Assembly: GCF_000373485.1 (NCBI RefSeq)
Contig: NZ_KB891576.1
Location: forward strand, 372,001 to 436,000
Reading direction: 5' to 3'
Length of the DNA: 64,000 nucleotides
DNA from: Dasania marina DSM 21967
Lineage (GTDB): Bacteria > Pseudomonadota > Gammaproteobacteria > Pseudomonadales > Dasaniaceae
Each line of letters begins with the position of its first letter. The first letter of the stretch is position 1. Of this stretch, positions 50,380 through 60,319 are shown piece by piece. Made by a program: the position numbers and the translations under genes. The notes under the pieces were generated by a model. It was not told where the DNA came from. It did not search any database and worked only from the letters and a program-made list of their open reading frames with translations.

Positions 50380-51399
50380 TTATTTCAGGGCCTTAATCGC
50401 CTTGGCGGCCGCGGCTATCAAGGCTGGGCCTTGGTATATAAAGCCAGAATAAATCTGTACTAGGGCTGCGCCAGCATTGATTTTGTCGGCGGCACTTTGG
50501 CCATCGACTATGCCACCCACGCCTATAATCGGCAGCTTGCCATCCAAGGCTAGTGCGAACTTGGCTATCACATCGGTGGAAGCCTCGGTAAGCGGCCCGC
50601 CACTTAAGCCACCGGCCTCATCACCGTGAGGCAAGTGCGCAACTTTATCGCGGGCTATGGTGGTGTTGGTGGCGATTACACCGTCTATGCCGTGCTTAAC
50701 CAAAGCGGCGGCGACAGAGCAGACATCATCATCGGCCATATCGGGGGCAATTTTCACGGTGATAGGTACGTAGCGGCCGTGTTTATCGGCCAGCAATAAC
50801 TGCTCGGCTTTCAGTTGCGATAGCAGCTGCTCTAAGGGCTCTCCAAATTGTAAGTCACGCAACCCTGGGGTGTTGGGCGAGGAAAGGTTCACCGTAATAT
50901 AGCTGGCATGCTCGTACACTTTGCGCATGCAAATCAGGTAATCATCCACCGCGCGCTCGGCAGGGGTATCTTTATTTTTACCTATATTAATGCCTAACAC
51001 GCCGGTATAGCGGCTCTTTTTGACCTGCTCTACCAAGTAATCCACACCTTCATTATTAAAACCCATGCGGTTAATAATGGCCTGGGCAGCGGGTAGCCGA
51101 AACAAACGCGGCGCCGGGTTACCGGGCTGCGGCAAAGGGGTGACGGTGCCCACCTCTATAAAACCAAAACCCAAGGCCGCTAGGCCATCGATATAATCGG
51201 CATTTTTATCCAGCCCCGCCGCCATACCTACAGGGTTGGGGAAGGTAATACCCATCACCTCTACCGGGTTAGCTTCAGGCCTAGCTGCCACCAAACCGCT
51301 AAGGCCGCACTTTTGCAGTGCCTTAATCGCCGCTAAGGCTAGGTGATGAGAGGTTTCGGTGGGTAAACAAAATAACAGGCCGCGCATTAGGCTATACAT
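50380..51399 (-). CDS. pyrD: Dihydroorotate dehydrogenase (quinone)
   Basis: 339 residues, class 2 size. An N-terminal membrane-associating helix ([28 protein letters not shown]) leads to the TIM barrel with [35 protein letters not shown] (catalytic Ser near 177) and the FMN-binding [28 protein letters not shown]. It oxidises dihydroorotate with quinone in pyrimidine synthesis. Monocistronic. Confidence 0.96.
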   Translation of the reverse strand: MYSLMRGLLFCLPTETSHHLALAAIKALQKCGLSGLVAARPEANPVEVMGITFPNPVGMAAGLDKNADYIDGLAALGFGFIEVGTVTPLPQPGNPAPRLFRLPAAQAIINRMGFNNEGVDYLVEQVKKSRYTGVLGINIGKNKDTPAERAVDDYLICMRKVYEHASYITVNLSSPNTPGLRDLQFGEPLEQLLSQLKAEQLLLADKHGRYVPITVKIAPDMADDDVCSVAAALVKHGIDGVIATNTTIARDKVAHLPHGDEAGGLSGGPLTEASTDVIAKFALALDGKLPIIGVGGIVDGQSAADKINAGAALVQIYSGFIYQGPALIAAAAKAIKALK

Positions 51400-51497
51400 G
51401 GGGAGGACTCTAGCTAGGGGTTACAAATATGCGCGCATAATATAGCAAAGGGCTATGGCTATAAAGCGATGGCGGTAAGCCCTAGGCTGCTCTCACG

Positions 51498-51716
51498 TTA
51501 GCAGCGCTCTATAGCCTGATACTTACCCTTTTCATCAAAGCGTATGCAAAAGCGGCCATGCACACCATTGCGGCTAACAAAGGGCTGCAAAATATTGGCA
51601 GGGAAATGCACCCGACGACCATCCACACTGGTAGTGGACACATTGATCCTAGGGTTTTGGTAATTTTTTAGGTATTCATCGGCGCTAATGGCCAAGTTCA
51701 CAATAATTTCTTGCAT
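51498..51716 (-). CDS. DUF2835-family protein
   Basis: 72 residues. The sequence fits DUF2835: a central NPRINVSTTSVDGRRVHFPANILQPFVSRNGVHGRFCIRFD strand set and a closing Cys. Such proteins are small and common in gammaproteobacteria; their role is unknown. It ends 100 bases upstream of pyrD on the same strand, possibly cotranscribed with it. Confidence 0.75.
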   Translation of the reverse strand: MQEIIVNLAISADEYLKNYQNPRINVSTTSVDGRRVHFPANILQPFVSRNGVHGRFCIRFDEKGKYQAIERC

Positions 51717-52021
51717 AGCTTTTTCATAAGTTCAAACAAGGCAGCTAAACAGAGCATCAGAAAATCCTTGCTCTGCTGCTGGTGATAATTGGCAGCTTAA
51801 CCACTGTCTGTAGTGATTTCAACGGTTAGCCCTTGAAAAGCAGGGCTACGCCCGCACTAATAAACTGGTATTCTTAATTGCTATTATGAGCCGCGTATTT
51901 TAAAGGGAACTTAGCAGGTGATGATAGTCAAAGCATGGCTTATTATAAAAGCGCTTATATTGCATCTATTACAGCACCGCATAACAAAATCCAAACGACA
52001 ACAACTGGCTAATAAATAACC
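51717..52021. other. Intergenic region upstream of the Bat operon
   Basis: About 305 bases between the divergent DUF2835 and MoxR genes. It should hold the promoter of the Bat operon. No clear sigma70 promoter or operator was recognised by eye. Confidence 0.5.
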
Positions 52022-52987
52022 ATGACTTTATTTCAGCAATTTGAAACCTTACAACATTGGCTAGAAAGCCAAATCATAGGCCAAGAGAGCTTGGTACAGC
52101 GTTTACTGATAGCCCTGTTGGCCGATGGCCACTTATTAGTAGAGGGCGCGCCTGGCTTGGCCAAAACCAAGGCCATTAATAATTTATCCAAGGGTATAGA
52201 GGGCGACTTCCACCGGGTGCAGTTTACCCCCGACCTATTGCCTGGCGATGTTACCGGCACCGATATTTTTCGCCCCGAAGATGGCAGCTTTCAGTTTCAA
52301 CAAGGCCCTATCTTTCACAACTTAGTGTTAGCCGATGAAATTAACCGCGCGCCTGCGAAAGTACAATCGGCCTTATTAGAAGCCATGGCCGAGCGACAAG
52401 TAAGTGTGGGGCGTAACACCTATCCCCTGCCCGAATTGTTTTTAGTAATGGCCACCCAAAACCCCATAGAACAAGAAGGCACCTATCCTCTGCCAGAAGC
52501 GCAGCTGGATAGATTTTTAATGCACGTAAAAGTGGATTACCCCGATGTTGTCGCTGAGCGCAAAATTTTGCAATTAGTGCGCGATGAAGCCAATAACAGC
52601 GCCGCAATTAGCGAGCGCCCTGCCCGCGTGAGCCAAGCGGTTATTTTTGCCGCCAGACAAGAGAGCATCAACCTGCACACCGCCCCTGCCATAGAGGAGT
52701 ACATGGTGCAGCTCACCATGGCCACCCGCAACCCCGGCAACTACAGCGAACAACTGGCATCATGGATAGAGTTTGGCGCCAGCCCACGCGGCACTATCGC
52801 CCTCGACCGATGCGCCCGCGCTCACGCTTGGTTATCCGGTAGAGATTTTGTTAGCCCCGACGATGTACAAGCGGTAGCCCACGATGTATTCCGCCACCGT
52901 TTAATATTGAGCTTTGAAGCCGAAGCCAATGGCATTAAAGCCGACCAAGTTATTGATGAGCTATTAAACCTAGTTCCTATTGCTTAA
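52022..52987 (+). CDS. MoxR-family AAA+ ATPase
   Basis: 321 residues. Walker A-like GAPGLAKT at 42-49 and Walker B LADEINRAPAKVQSALLEAMAERQVSVG follow the MoxR pattern, and the sensor region includes ATQNPIEQEGTYPLPEAQLDRF. The C-terminal lid has the typical ASPRGTIALDRCARAHAWL. MoxR ATPases act as chaperones with VWA proteins; those encoded just downstream are the likely partners. First gene of the operon of six; the next starts 6 bases later. Confidence 0.93.
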   Translation: MTLFQQFETLQHWLESQIIGQESLVQRLLIALLADGHLLVEGAPGLAKTKAINNLSKGIEGDFHRVQFTPDLLPGDVTGTDIFRPEDGSFQFQQGPIFHNLVLADEINRAPAKVQSALLEAMAERQVSVGRNTYPLPELFLVMATQNPIEQEGTYPLPEAQLDRFLMHVKVDYPDVVAERKILQLVRDEANNSAAISERPARVSQAVIFAARQESINLHTAPAIEEYMVQLTMATRNPGNYSEQLASWIEFGASPRGTIALDRCARAHAWLSGRDFVSPDDVQAVAHDVFRHRLILSFEAEANGIKADQVIDELLNLVPIA

Positions 52988-52993
52988 GCCCGC

Positions 52994-53953
52994 ATGAGCC
53001 AACAGCATAAAAACAATTTATTCGAACAACCCATCACTGGTGCGTATATCGCACTAGAGGATTTACTTAGCGCTAGATTTTCCGCCAAAGAGCTCAAGCT
53101 TAAACACCGGCGTAAAGCCCTAAGCCAATTAGCTGGCCCCAACAAAACTAACTTTCGCGGCCGCGGTATAGATTTTGAAGAAGTGCGCAGCTACCAAGCA
53201 GGCGACGATATACGCACCATAGACTGGCGCGTCACCGCCCGTTCGGGCAAACCCCACACCAAAGTGTTTAGCGAAGAACGCGAGCGCCCGTTACTAATAG
53301 TCAACGACCAACGCCAAGGCATGTTTTTTGGCAGCCAGTATTGTTTTAAATCTACCCTAGCCTGCTATTTAAGCGCATTAATCGCCTGGGCCGGCTTGCA
53401 ACAGGGCGACAGAGTGGGCGGCTTAGTGTTTGGCAATGAAGGCCAACAAGAATTGAAACCCAAGCGCAGCCGGCAAGCGGTATTAGCCTTAATGAAACGC
53501 ATGGGCGAATACAACCAGCTGCTCAACAGTAGCACCGGCATACACTTAGCCGACAGTGAACGCTTAAAAACCAGCCTCACCGAGCTACGTCGCATCGCCC
53601 GCCCCGGCAGTGCTATTTATTTTATTAGCGACTTTAGCGGCTACCAAGATGAAGACGTACAAAAGCAATTATTTTTGCTATCGCGGCACTGCGAAATTAC
53701 CGCTATTTATATTTACGATCGTCTAGAACAAACCCTACCCAGTGCAGGCCAATACACTATTAGCGATGGCGAACAACGCCGCCCTATTTTTACCGGCGAT
53801 GCCAAATTACGCCAGCACTACCAGCAACAGTTTCAAGATAACCTAGAAAACTTACAGGCTATGATGGCAAAACTCGGTATACCATTAATAGAAATTGCCA
53901 CCCACCAAGCGCCACTAAAACGCTTGCTGCGTTACTTTGGTAAGGGCCGTTAA
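52994..53953 (+). CDS. DUF58-domain protein
   Basis: 319 residues. The DUF58 signature is GRGIDFEEVRSYQAGDDIRTIDWRVTARSGKPHTKVFSEER at about 56-97, followed by a degenerate VWA-like fold (LLIVNDQR, SAIYFISDFSG). In MoxR clusters DUF58 proteins sit between the ATPase and the VWA membrane proteins. No signal peptide or membrane helix is seen. Starts 6 bases after moxR. Confidence 0.9.
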   Translation: MSQQHKNNLFEQPITGAYIALEDLLSARFSAKELKLKHRRKALSQLAGPNKTNFRGRGIDFEEVRSYQAGDDIRTIDWRVTARSGKPHTKVFSEERERPLLIVNDQRQGMFFGSQYCFKSTLACYLSALIAWAGLQQGDRVGGLVFGNEGQQELKPKRSRQAVLALMKRMGEYNQLLNSSTGIHLADSERLKTSLTELRRIARPGSAIYFISDFSGYQDEDVQKQLFLLSRHCEITAIYIYDRLEQTLPSAGQYTISDGEQRRPIFTGDAKLRQHYQQQFQDNLENLQAMMAKLGIPLIEIATHQAPLKRLLRYFGKGR

Positions 53954-53954
53954 C

Positions 53955-54452
53955 ATGAACATACCCAGCCAAGACCCACTAGCCCAACTACGCGATATAC
54001 ACACACCCCCGCCCATAGACTTTTGGCCGCTGGCCCCAGGCTGGTGGCTATTGATTGTGTTAAGCCTAAGCGTGCTAGTGATATTGTTTTACAGCCTACG
54101 GCGCTACCGTCGCCGCAACGCCTTTAAACGCGTCGCCACACAACAAGTGCAGCAGCTTAGCCAACAGCACAGCGACGACAGTCTCTACATACAGCAACTC
54201 AATCGCTTATTAAAACAAACCGCGTTGGCGGTTAATCCGCGACAGGACATAGCCGCCCTGCACGGTGACGCGTGGTTACATTTTTTAGATCAACACAGCA
54301 GCAAAAACACGCAAGCCTTTAGCGACGGCGTAGGCCAAGTGTTAGGCCACGGCCCTTATCAAGCCACCGTAGCAAGCGTCGATCGCCCGGCCTTAAACCA
54401 ACTGGTCAGCCTATGGATCAAGCAACAAAGCGCTAAGAGGTTGCAAGCATAA
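53955..54452 (+). CDS. DUF4381-family membrane protein
   Basis: 165 residues from the ATG at 53955, one base after the DUF58 stop; an upstream in-frame start would overlap the DUF58 gene. One membrane helix (about 26-44, WLLIVLSLSVLVILFYSL) is followed by an Arg-rich turn and a helical soluble part. This is the DUF4381 layout known from Bat clusters. The stop codon overlaps the next start by one base. Function unknown. Confidence 0.85.
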   Translation: MNIPSQDPLAQLRDIHTPPPIDFWPLAPGWWLLIVLSLSVLVILFYSLRRYRRRNAFKRVATQQVQQLSQQHSDDSLYIQQLNRLLKQTALAVNPRQDIAALHGDAWLHFLDQHSSKNTQAFSDGVGQVLGHGPYQATVASVDRPALNQLVSLWIKQQSAKRLQA

Positions 54453-55486
54453 TGCTGGAGTTTCAACTGCCCTGGGTTTTTTACTGCCTACCAATACCAC
54501 TGCTAGCTTATTGGCTACTGCCCCGCGCCAAACAACAGCAAACCGCTGTGCGGGTGCCTTTTTATCACAGCCTCGATGCCATAGAGCAACAACACAGCCA
54601 AAAAAATCAACAGCGCCCGCTAAAAATGGCCAGCCTCATACTCAGCTGGCTATTACTGCTTACCGCCGCCGCCCAACCCACGTGGATAGGTGATCCTATA
54701 CACCTACCCACCGAAGGCCGCGACTTAATGTTGGCAGTAGATTTATCGGAAAGTATGCGTATGGAAGATATGCAGGCCGGTGATGATTTAGTCAACCGCT
54801 TAGTCGCAGTGAAAGCCGTTATCAATGACTTTGTCGACAGGCGCGCAGGCGACCGCATAGGTTTAATTTTGTTTGGTAGCCAAGCTTATGTGCAAGCGCC
54901 ACTCACTTTCGATAGAGAAACCGTTAAACGTTTTATGACCGAATCGCAAATCGGTTTCGCTGGCCCCGCCACCGCTATAGGCGATGCCATAGGTTTAGCG
55001 GTTAAACGTTTACGCAAACGCCCCGGCGACAAACACGTAGTCATTTTATTAACCGACGGCGCCAATACCGCCGGCGAAGTGCAACCTTTAGCGGCGGCTA
55101 AATTTGCCGCCAAACACAACATCAGCATCTACACCATAGGCGTAGGTGCCGACCAACTCACTACCCCCGGCTTTTTTGGCAGCAGCTTTGGCTCACGCAC
55201 CATCAACCCGTCAAAAGATTTGGATGAAGACACCCTGCAAAAAATAGCAGCCTTAACCGGTGGCAAATATTTCCGCGCTAAAAACCCGCAACAGCTGTTA
55301 GAAATTTATCGTTTAGTGGATGAGCTAGAGCCCACCGAGGACGATGCCAAAACCTTTAGGCCCAGTATGCATTTATTTTACTGGCCCTTAGCCGCGGCAC
55401 TGATAATTAGTTTTATTACCGCCCTACTACAGCTACCTTGGGCGCTGTGGTTTAACCGCAACCGCACTGCGCAGGAGCCTAGCTAA
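54452..55486 (+). CDS. VWA-domain membrane protein, BatA-like
   Basis: 344 residues. Two helices near the N-terminus (about 9-24 and 60-73), a VWA domain from about 90 with the metal site DLSES at 97-101 (DxSxS) and a conserved Thr and Asp later (TDGAN), and one more helix near 310-332. A BatA protein. It should work with MoxR as part of a membrane complex that in Bacteroides affects aerotolerance; the role in this group is not known. Its ends overlap both neighbours by one base. Confidence 0.88.
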   Translation: MLEFQLPWVFYCLPIPLLAYWLLPRAKQQQTAVRVPFYHSLDAIEQQHSQKNQQRPLKMASLILSWLLLLTAAAQPTWIGDPIHLPTEGRDLMLAVDLSESMRMEDMQAGDDLVNRLVAVKAVINDFVDRRAGDRIGLILFGSQAYVQAPLTFDRETVKRFMTESQIGFAGPATAIGDAIGLAVKRLRKRPGDKHVVILLTDGANTAGEVQPLAAAKFAAKHNISIYTIGVGADQLTTPGFFGSSFGSRTINPSKDLDEDTLQKIAALTGGKYFRAKNPQQLLEIYRLVDELEPTEDDAKTFRPSMHLFYWPLAAALIISFITALLQLPWALWFNRNRTAQEPS

Positions 55487-57447
55487 TGGCAGAATACAGC
55501 GCACAACTGTTGAGCAGCTTAGCCCAATTCCATTTTTTGCGCCCGCTATGGTTACTCGCTATCCCCGCAGGGCTACTGTTGGTTATTATTTTTTGGCGGC
55601 GGAAAAGCAGCGCCTTAAACTGGGGCCAGGCCATTAACCCCAGCTTGCTTAGCCACTTAATTGCCGCCGGCCAAGACAAAATTAGCAGCCCCAACCGCTG
55701 GCCATGGCTAGTATTATTTTGCGCTTGGTTAATCGCCGCGTTGGCCATGGCCGGCCCCGCTTGGCAAAAATTACCGCAGCCGGTGCATGAGCGCCAAGAT
55801 GCCTTAGCCATCGTGTTAGATTTATCGCTATCCATGTACAGCCAAGATATAAAACCCTCGCGCTTGGTACGGGCCCGCCATAAAGTGACGGATATTTTAA
55901 AAGTTCGCAGCGAAGGGCTTAGCGCCTTAATCGCCTATTCGCGTGATGCCCATGTGGTATCGCCGTTTACCGACGACAACAATACCGTAGCCAATTTAGT
56001 TCCCGCCCTTAGCCCCGAAATGATGCCAGCCTTAGGCAGCAACCCTGCCGCGGCTATAGCCACGGCGATAAAGCTGTTTAAAAATAGTGGCCTAAATGAA
56101 GGCCGCATCTTATTAATTAGCGACGGTATTAGCGAGCAAGACAGCGACGCGATTAGTGAGCTATTAGCAGGCAGCGCCGTAGAGCTATCGATTATGGCGG
56201 TGGCCACCCCCACCGGAGCGCCTATTCCACTATCACAGGGTTTTGTAAAAGATCGCAGTGGCAACATCGTCACGCCACAACTTGAACGCGGCCCCTTTCA
56301 ACAATTGGCCGCCAACACCCAAGGCCGCTACATAGAAACCAGTTTGGATAATAGCGACATCAATTTTTTATTAGCCACCAGCAGCAGCGATTTAAATACC
56401 GCCACCCGTAAAACCGAACGCCAGTTTGACCAATGGCAGGATCAAGGGGCGTATTTATGCTTACTGCTATTACCGCTAGCGCTACTCGCCTTTAGGCGCG
56501 GTTGGTTATTATTACTGCCACTATTTATAGTGCTAGAGCCACAGCAAAGCCAAGCACTGGAATGGCAAGACCTATGGCAAACTCCCAACCAACAAGCTAT
56601 GCAAATGCTGCAACAGGGTGATGCCGAGCAAGCCGCCAAAACTTTTCAAGACCCAAACTGGAAAGCTGCCGCGCACTATAAAGCCGAGCGCTATGAAGAC
56701 GCCGCCAAACAATATGAGGCTAACCAACTCACCAGCGCCGACGATTATTACAACCACGGCAACGCCCTAGCCAAAGCCGGTAAGCTGGATGAAGCCATTA
56801 AACAATATGAACAAGCGCTAAAACTACAGCCCGATTTTGAAGACGCCGCCTTCAATAAGAAAGTCGTGGAAGATTCCAAACAACAGCAGCAAGAACAACA
56901 AAACGACGATCAAAATAATCAGCAAGATCAAGATCAACAAAAAGACAAAGAAAAGAACAAAGAAGAAAAAGATAAACAAGATCAACAAGGCGACAACAAC
57001 GATCAGAGTGAGTCTGAGCAGCAAGACTCACAAGATCCTAGCAAAGATCAGCCGCAAGATAAGCAACAACAGCCTAGCGATAAAGATAAGAGCCAGAATC
57101 AAGACAGCGATAACAAGCCTGAGCAAGAAAAAGAGCAAGACGGCAAACCTGAACAAGAATCAGAGCCAGAGTCAGAGTCAGAACCACAAGACAAGCCCGA
57201 ACAAGACGCGGACAAGCCTGAAGCTGGCGAACCAAAGGATGAAGAACAAACAGCACAAGAACAGCAGCAACAGGCCTTAAAAGCCGCTGCCGAGCAAGAA
57301 GCCAACAAGCAAGAAAAAGCCACCGAACAATGGCTGCGGCAAATACCCGACGACCCCAGCGGTTTGCTGCGTCGTAAATTTGATTATGAATATCGCCTAC
57401 GTCAGGCGGAAAAAAACACTGACAATGAGGACCAGCCACTGTGGTAA
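55486..57447 (+). CDS. BatB-BatC fusion: VWA domain, TPR and polar tail
   Basis: 653 residues. Helices at about 19-37 and 73-90 precede a VWA domain (metal site DLSLS at 112-116), another helix is near 326-350, and two TPR-like motifs follow (about 372-455: MQMLQQGDAEQAAKTFQD, YYNHGNALAKAGKLDEAIKQYEQALKL). From about 463 to 605 the sequence is almost wholly Gln, Asp, Glu, Lys, Ser and Pro, a disordered acidic tail, then a short ordered end (EQWLRQIPDDPSGLLRRKFDYEYRLR). In many genomes BatB and BatC are separate; here they are one chain. Ends overlap the next gene by 7 bases. Confidence 0.88.
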   Translation: MAEYSAQLLSSLAQFHFLRPLWLLAIPAGLLLVIIFWRRKSSALNWGQAINPSLLSHLIAAGQDKISSPNRWPWLVLFCAWLIAALAMAGPAWQKLPQPVHERQDALAIVLDLSLSMYSQDIKPSRLVRARHKVTDILKVRSEGLSALIAYSRDAHVVSPFTDDNNTVANLVPALSPEMMPALGSNPAAAIATAIKLFKNSGLNEGRILLISDGISEQDSDAISELLAGSAVELSIMAVATPTGAPIPLSQGFVKDRSGNIVTPQLERGPFQQLAANTQGRYIETSLDNSDINFLLATSSSDLNTATRKTERQFDQWQDQGAYLCLLLLPLALLAFRRGWLLLLPLFIVLEPQQSQALEWQDLWQTPNQQAMQMLQQGDAEQAAKTFQDPNWKAAAHYKAERYEDAAKQYEANQLTSADDYYNHGNALAKAGKLDEAIKQYEQALKLQPDFEDAAFNKKVVEDSKQQQQEQQNDDQNNQQDQDQQKDKEKNKEEKDKQDQQGDNNDQSESEQQDSQDPSKDQPQDKQQQPSDKDKSQNQDSDNKPEQEKEQDGKPEQESEPESESEPQDKPEQDADKPEAGEPKDEEQTAQEQQQQALKAAAEQEANKQEKATEQWLRQIPDDPSGLLRRKFDYEYRLRQAEKNTDNEDQPLW

Positions 57448-59120
57448 GTCACATTAAATATTTTTTTATCTTGTTAGTTAGCCTATGGACGCTTAGCGGC
57501 CATAGCGCCAGCATCACCGCTAGCTCCTCGGTGGACAGGCAAACCATTACCATAGATGACAGCCTCACCCTCAGCATACGCATCAATGATACCGGCACCT
57601 ATAAAACCCCAGACCTTAGCGCACTGGAAAAAGACTTCCAAGTTTCCGGCACCAGCCAAAGCAGCCGTCACTCACTCATAAATGGCCGCAGCAGTTCAGT
57701 CACCGAGTGGACCGTCAGCCTATACCCTAAGCGCGATGGCCTATTACTAATACCCGCCATAAAAATTAACGATGCCAAAACCAACCCCATAGCCGTACAA
57801 GTTAACAAGGCCACCGCCCTGCCCCCTGGCCAGCTGGACACGGTCTTTGTAGAAAGCAGTGTTAGCCATAGCAAAGCCTATGTGCAGCAACAGATTTTAT
57901 TAAATCTCACTATTTACCACTCGGTGCAGTTAGATAACCTCAACATGAGTGAACTCACCCTGGAAAACGCTACCGTTAAGCGGGTGGGACAAAATTCTTT
58001 TTACCGCACAGTGCAGGGAGTACGCCATCGCGTGCATGAAATTAACTACGTCATCTTCCCCAATAAGGCGGGTGACTTAATAATTCCCGAGCTCACCTTT
58101 TCCGGCCAAGAACTTAGCCAAAACCGTTTTTATAACGGCGGCTCGATAATACGTCGTAAATCACAAGCGCATAAAATTAAAGTACTCCCTGCCGCCACGG
58201 ATTATAATGGCGAGCTATGGCTGCCCGCCCAGCAATTAACCCTGCAAGAAACCTGGAGTAAGGACCCTGCACAGCTGCGTGTAGGCGACTCTATTACCCG
58301 CAGTATTACCACCACTGCCAACGGTGTAACCGCCGCGCAATTACCGCCTATCAAATTTCAGCCTATCTCTGGGCTAAAACTGTACCCCGACCAAGCCGAA
58401 ACCAATAACAGCGAATCGGCCACTGGCATTAGCGCCACCCGTATAGACAGCACCGCAGTTATTCCTACTCGCCCCGGTAAAATAACCCTGCCAGCCATAA
58501 AGGTAACGTGGTGGGATACCGACAGCCAGAGCCAAAAAACAGCCAATATAGCCGCCAGAGAATTAACGATTTTGCCGCCACTGGAAGAAAACCAAAACCA
58601 GCGCAATGCCATCGATCATTCGCAAACAGCGGCAGCAGCAACCAACACAGCTACCGAAAAAATTGTCACCGTCAGCAATCCTTTTTGGATGGTAGTGAGC
58701 TTTATACTGCTAGGGCTATGGCTACTCACTTTGTTAGCGTATTGGCGTTTACCGCGTCGCGCCCAAAGCAGCGATACTGTGCCGCCCAAAAAAGACGCTA
58801 GCGCATCCGAAAAAATCGCCTATAAATATTTGCAACAGGTGTGCCGCAAACAACAAAGCGAGCAATTAAGACCGGCGTTAATTGCCTGGGCTAAACAATA
58901 TTGGACTACACAAGAGATACACACACTGGATGATATTAGCCGCGTAAGTGAACACCCCGCGTTAAAAAATATGTTGCTGCAGTTTGATAATAATCGCTAC
59001 GGTAAAACTGCCGATAGCAGTGACTGGAATGGCGAAAGCCTGCTCAGTATTGTTAATGAACTGCGCCAGCAAAAAGACAAAGCGGATAGCGATAGTACTC
59101 TACCCGCTTTGTATAAATAA
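57441..59120 (+). CDS. BatD-family protein
   Basis: 559 residues. A signal peptide (about 1-25) leads to a large extracytoplasmic domain with repeated beta strands and conserved PKRDGLLLIPAIKI and FPNKAGDLIIPELTFSGQEL segments, the BatD pattern. A helix at about 415-437 (WMVVSFILLGLWLLTLLAYW) anchors it, and a C-terminal helical cytoplasmic tail of about 110 residues follows. It completes the MoxR/Bat operon and overlaps the fusion gene. In Bacteroides BatD is linked to oxygen tolerance. Confidence 0.9.
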   Translation: MVSHIKYFFILLVSLWTLSGHSASITASSSVDRQTITIDDSLTLSIRINDTGTYKTPDLSALEKDFQVSGTSQSSRHSLINGRSSSVTEWTVSLYPKRDGLLLIPAIKINDAKTNPIAVQVNKATALPPGQLDTVFVESSVSHSKAYVQQQILLNLTIYHSVQLDNLNMSELTLENATVKRVGQNSFYRTVQGVRHRVHEINYVIFPNKAGDLIIPELTFSGQELSQNRFYNGGSIIRRKSQAHKIKVLPAATDYNGELWLPAQQLTLQETWSKDPAQLRVGDSITRSITTTANGVTAAQLPPIKFQPISGLKLYPDQAETNNSESATGISATRIDSTAVIPTRPGKITLPAIKVTWWDTDSQSQKTANIAARELTILPPLEENQNQRNAIDHSQTAAAATNTATEKIVTVSNPFWMVVSFILLGLWLLTLLAYWRLPRRAQSSDTVPPKKDASASEKIAYKYLQQVCRKQQSEQLRPALIAWAKQYWTTQEIHTLDDISRVSEHPALKNMLLQFDNNRYGKTADSSDWNGESLLSIVNELRQQKDKADSDSTLPALYK

Positions 59121-59214
59121 GTTCAGCTAGTGATACCCATTGAGTTAGCACTGTTAAAAAACTATTGGCTTCTGGCCAGCGTCTATCACTATCGAACTAA
59201 CATTCATCACCTGT

Positions 59215-59412
59215 CATGCTGGGCCCCGACCCGGCATCCAGACTATCTACATCATCAAGCTAAACTGCATCTATAATTTACATTCGTTAAAAAACAGTTT
59301 TTAAACAAACTAATATCTAAAACCATAGCGCGCACTTGGTAAGCCCTGGGTACCGGCTCAAGGCCGGTAGAGCCTGCCCCGCGAGCATTGCGAGTGCTTT
59401 GGGTACGACAGG
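59215..59412 (+). repeat. Degenerate repeat related to the 46-kb element
   Basis: A TCATGCTGGGCCCCGACCCGGCA block at 59215 and, at 59350-59412, CCGGCTCAAGGCCGGTAGAG with GCCTGCCCCGCGAGC and GCGAGTGCTTTGGGTACGAC. The second block aligns with 46529-46590, with a few mismatches, in the same orientation. The stretch 59121-59590 otherwise has no gene. Its position between the Bat operon and the RES toxin may mark an insertion border. Confidence 0.7.
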
Positions 59413-59590
59413 ATGAACATACCTTTCTCACCTAAGCGAAATACATTCCATTCGTTCTGATCTCTTTAATTGCTATTTACCCCTAGCGCTAACAACCCTA
59501 CGCAGGAGTAACGTAAGCGCACTAAACGAAGTGGCTAGAAATAGAGAAGGACGTAACAAAAAAGCAGAGCGATAGTGAGCCAACAAAAAA

Positions 59591-60319
59591 CTACGCCATA
59601 GGATGCAAGAGACGATTATCTTGTAAAAAATCTTTGCGATAAAACTCATGGCCGCTTCTGTGGCGGCCAAACCAACAACTCTCCGGCGTTAGCTTTAGCT
59701 GCCAATGCTGCTGCTCGCTGGGTTCTTTAGCCGCAAAAGCCTGTGGGCTAATCACGCCAGCATTAACCCCACCCTGTAAGCGCGCCGAGGGATACCAAAA
59801 ACAGGCCACCTCTAACTCGCGCATCGCCCTACCCAAGCCTTGGCTGTAAGACCAATCACCGGGCTGGCTAATGGCTGCGTGATGAGCGGCCAACTCGGGG
59901 GAGCTAAAATCCACGGCTCTATCGCTAGCGATAGTAATCGCTAAAGCCGTGCGGTGATCGTTAATCGCAGCCAAAGGGCCCAGCTCGTGCAGGGCTGATT
60001 GAAACAACCACAGATAGACGGCGGTTTCTGCCAAGGCGGTGTTTAGTTCTTTCGCCCCGTAAAAAATCCCCCGTTCCAACGTCGTGCCAAAACGCGAGCC
60101 GTAATCTAAGGGCGGATAACGAAAAGGGGTGGCTAATAAATAGGACAGGCCCACGCAATCGGCAGGTAACCGTGGCTTGGATAACTCCAGTAGTTCCTCT
60201 AGCCGCGACTGCTCGCTAGCGGAGCGGGTGATGGCACGGGTGGCGGCTATCTCTTGGGTTTCTACTATGCGCCAAATCGTTCCTTCAGCTGGCGCTATCA
60301 ATCCTTTTACGTCTAGCAC
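59591..60319 (-). CDS. RES-domain toxin (NAD+ phosphorylase family)
   Basis: 242 residues. The RES fold appears from about 15: WRIVETQE, LLATPFRYPPLDYGSRFG with the key Arg and Tyr, GIFYGAKELNTALAETAVYLW with Glu, and later SQPGDWSYSQGLGRAMRELEVACFWYPSARLQGG. RES toxins destroy NAD+. The start is a GTG that shares a base with the antitoxin stop (TAGTG), so it is translated after the antitoxin. Upstream antitoxin is of the Xre/DUF2384 type, the usual partner. Confidence 0.87.
   Translation of the reverse strand: MLDVKGLIAPAEGTIWRIVETQEIAATRAITRSASEQSRLEELLELSKPRLPADCVGLSYLLATPFRYPPLDYGSRFGTTLERGIFYGAKELNTALAETAVYLWLFQSALHELGPLAAINDHRTALAITIASDRAVDFSSPELAAHHAAISQPGDWSYSQGLGRAMRELEVACFWYPSARLQGGVNAGVISPQAFAAKEPSEQQHWQLKLTPESCWFGRHRSGHEFYRKDFLQDNRLLHPMA

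Noticed and set aside
56837-57280. 147-codon Lys/Asn/Ser-rich frame inside the Bat fusion gene
   Set aside because: Out-of-frame reading of the low-complexity tail.
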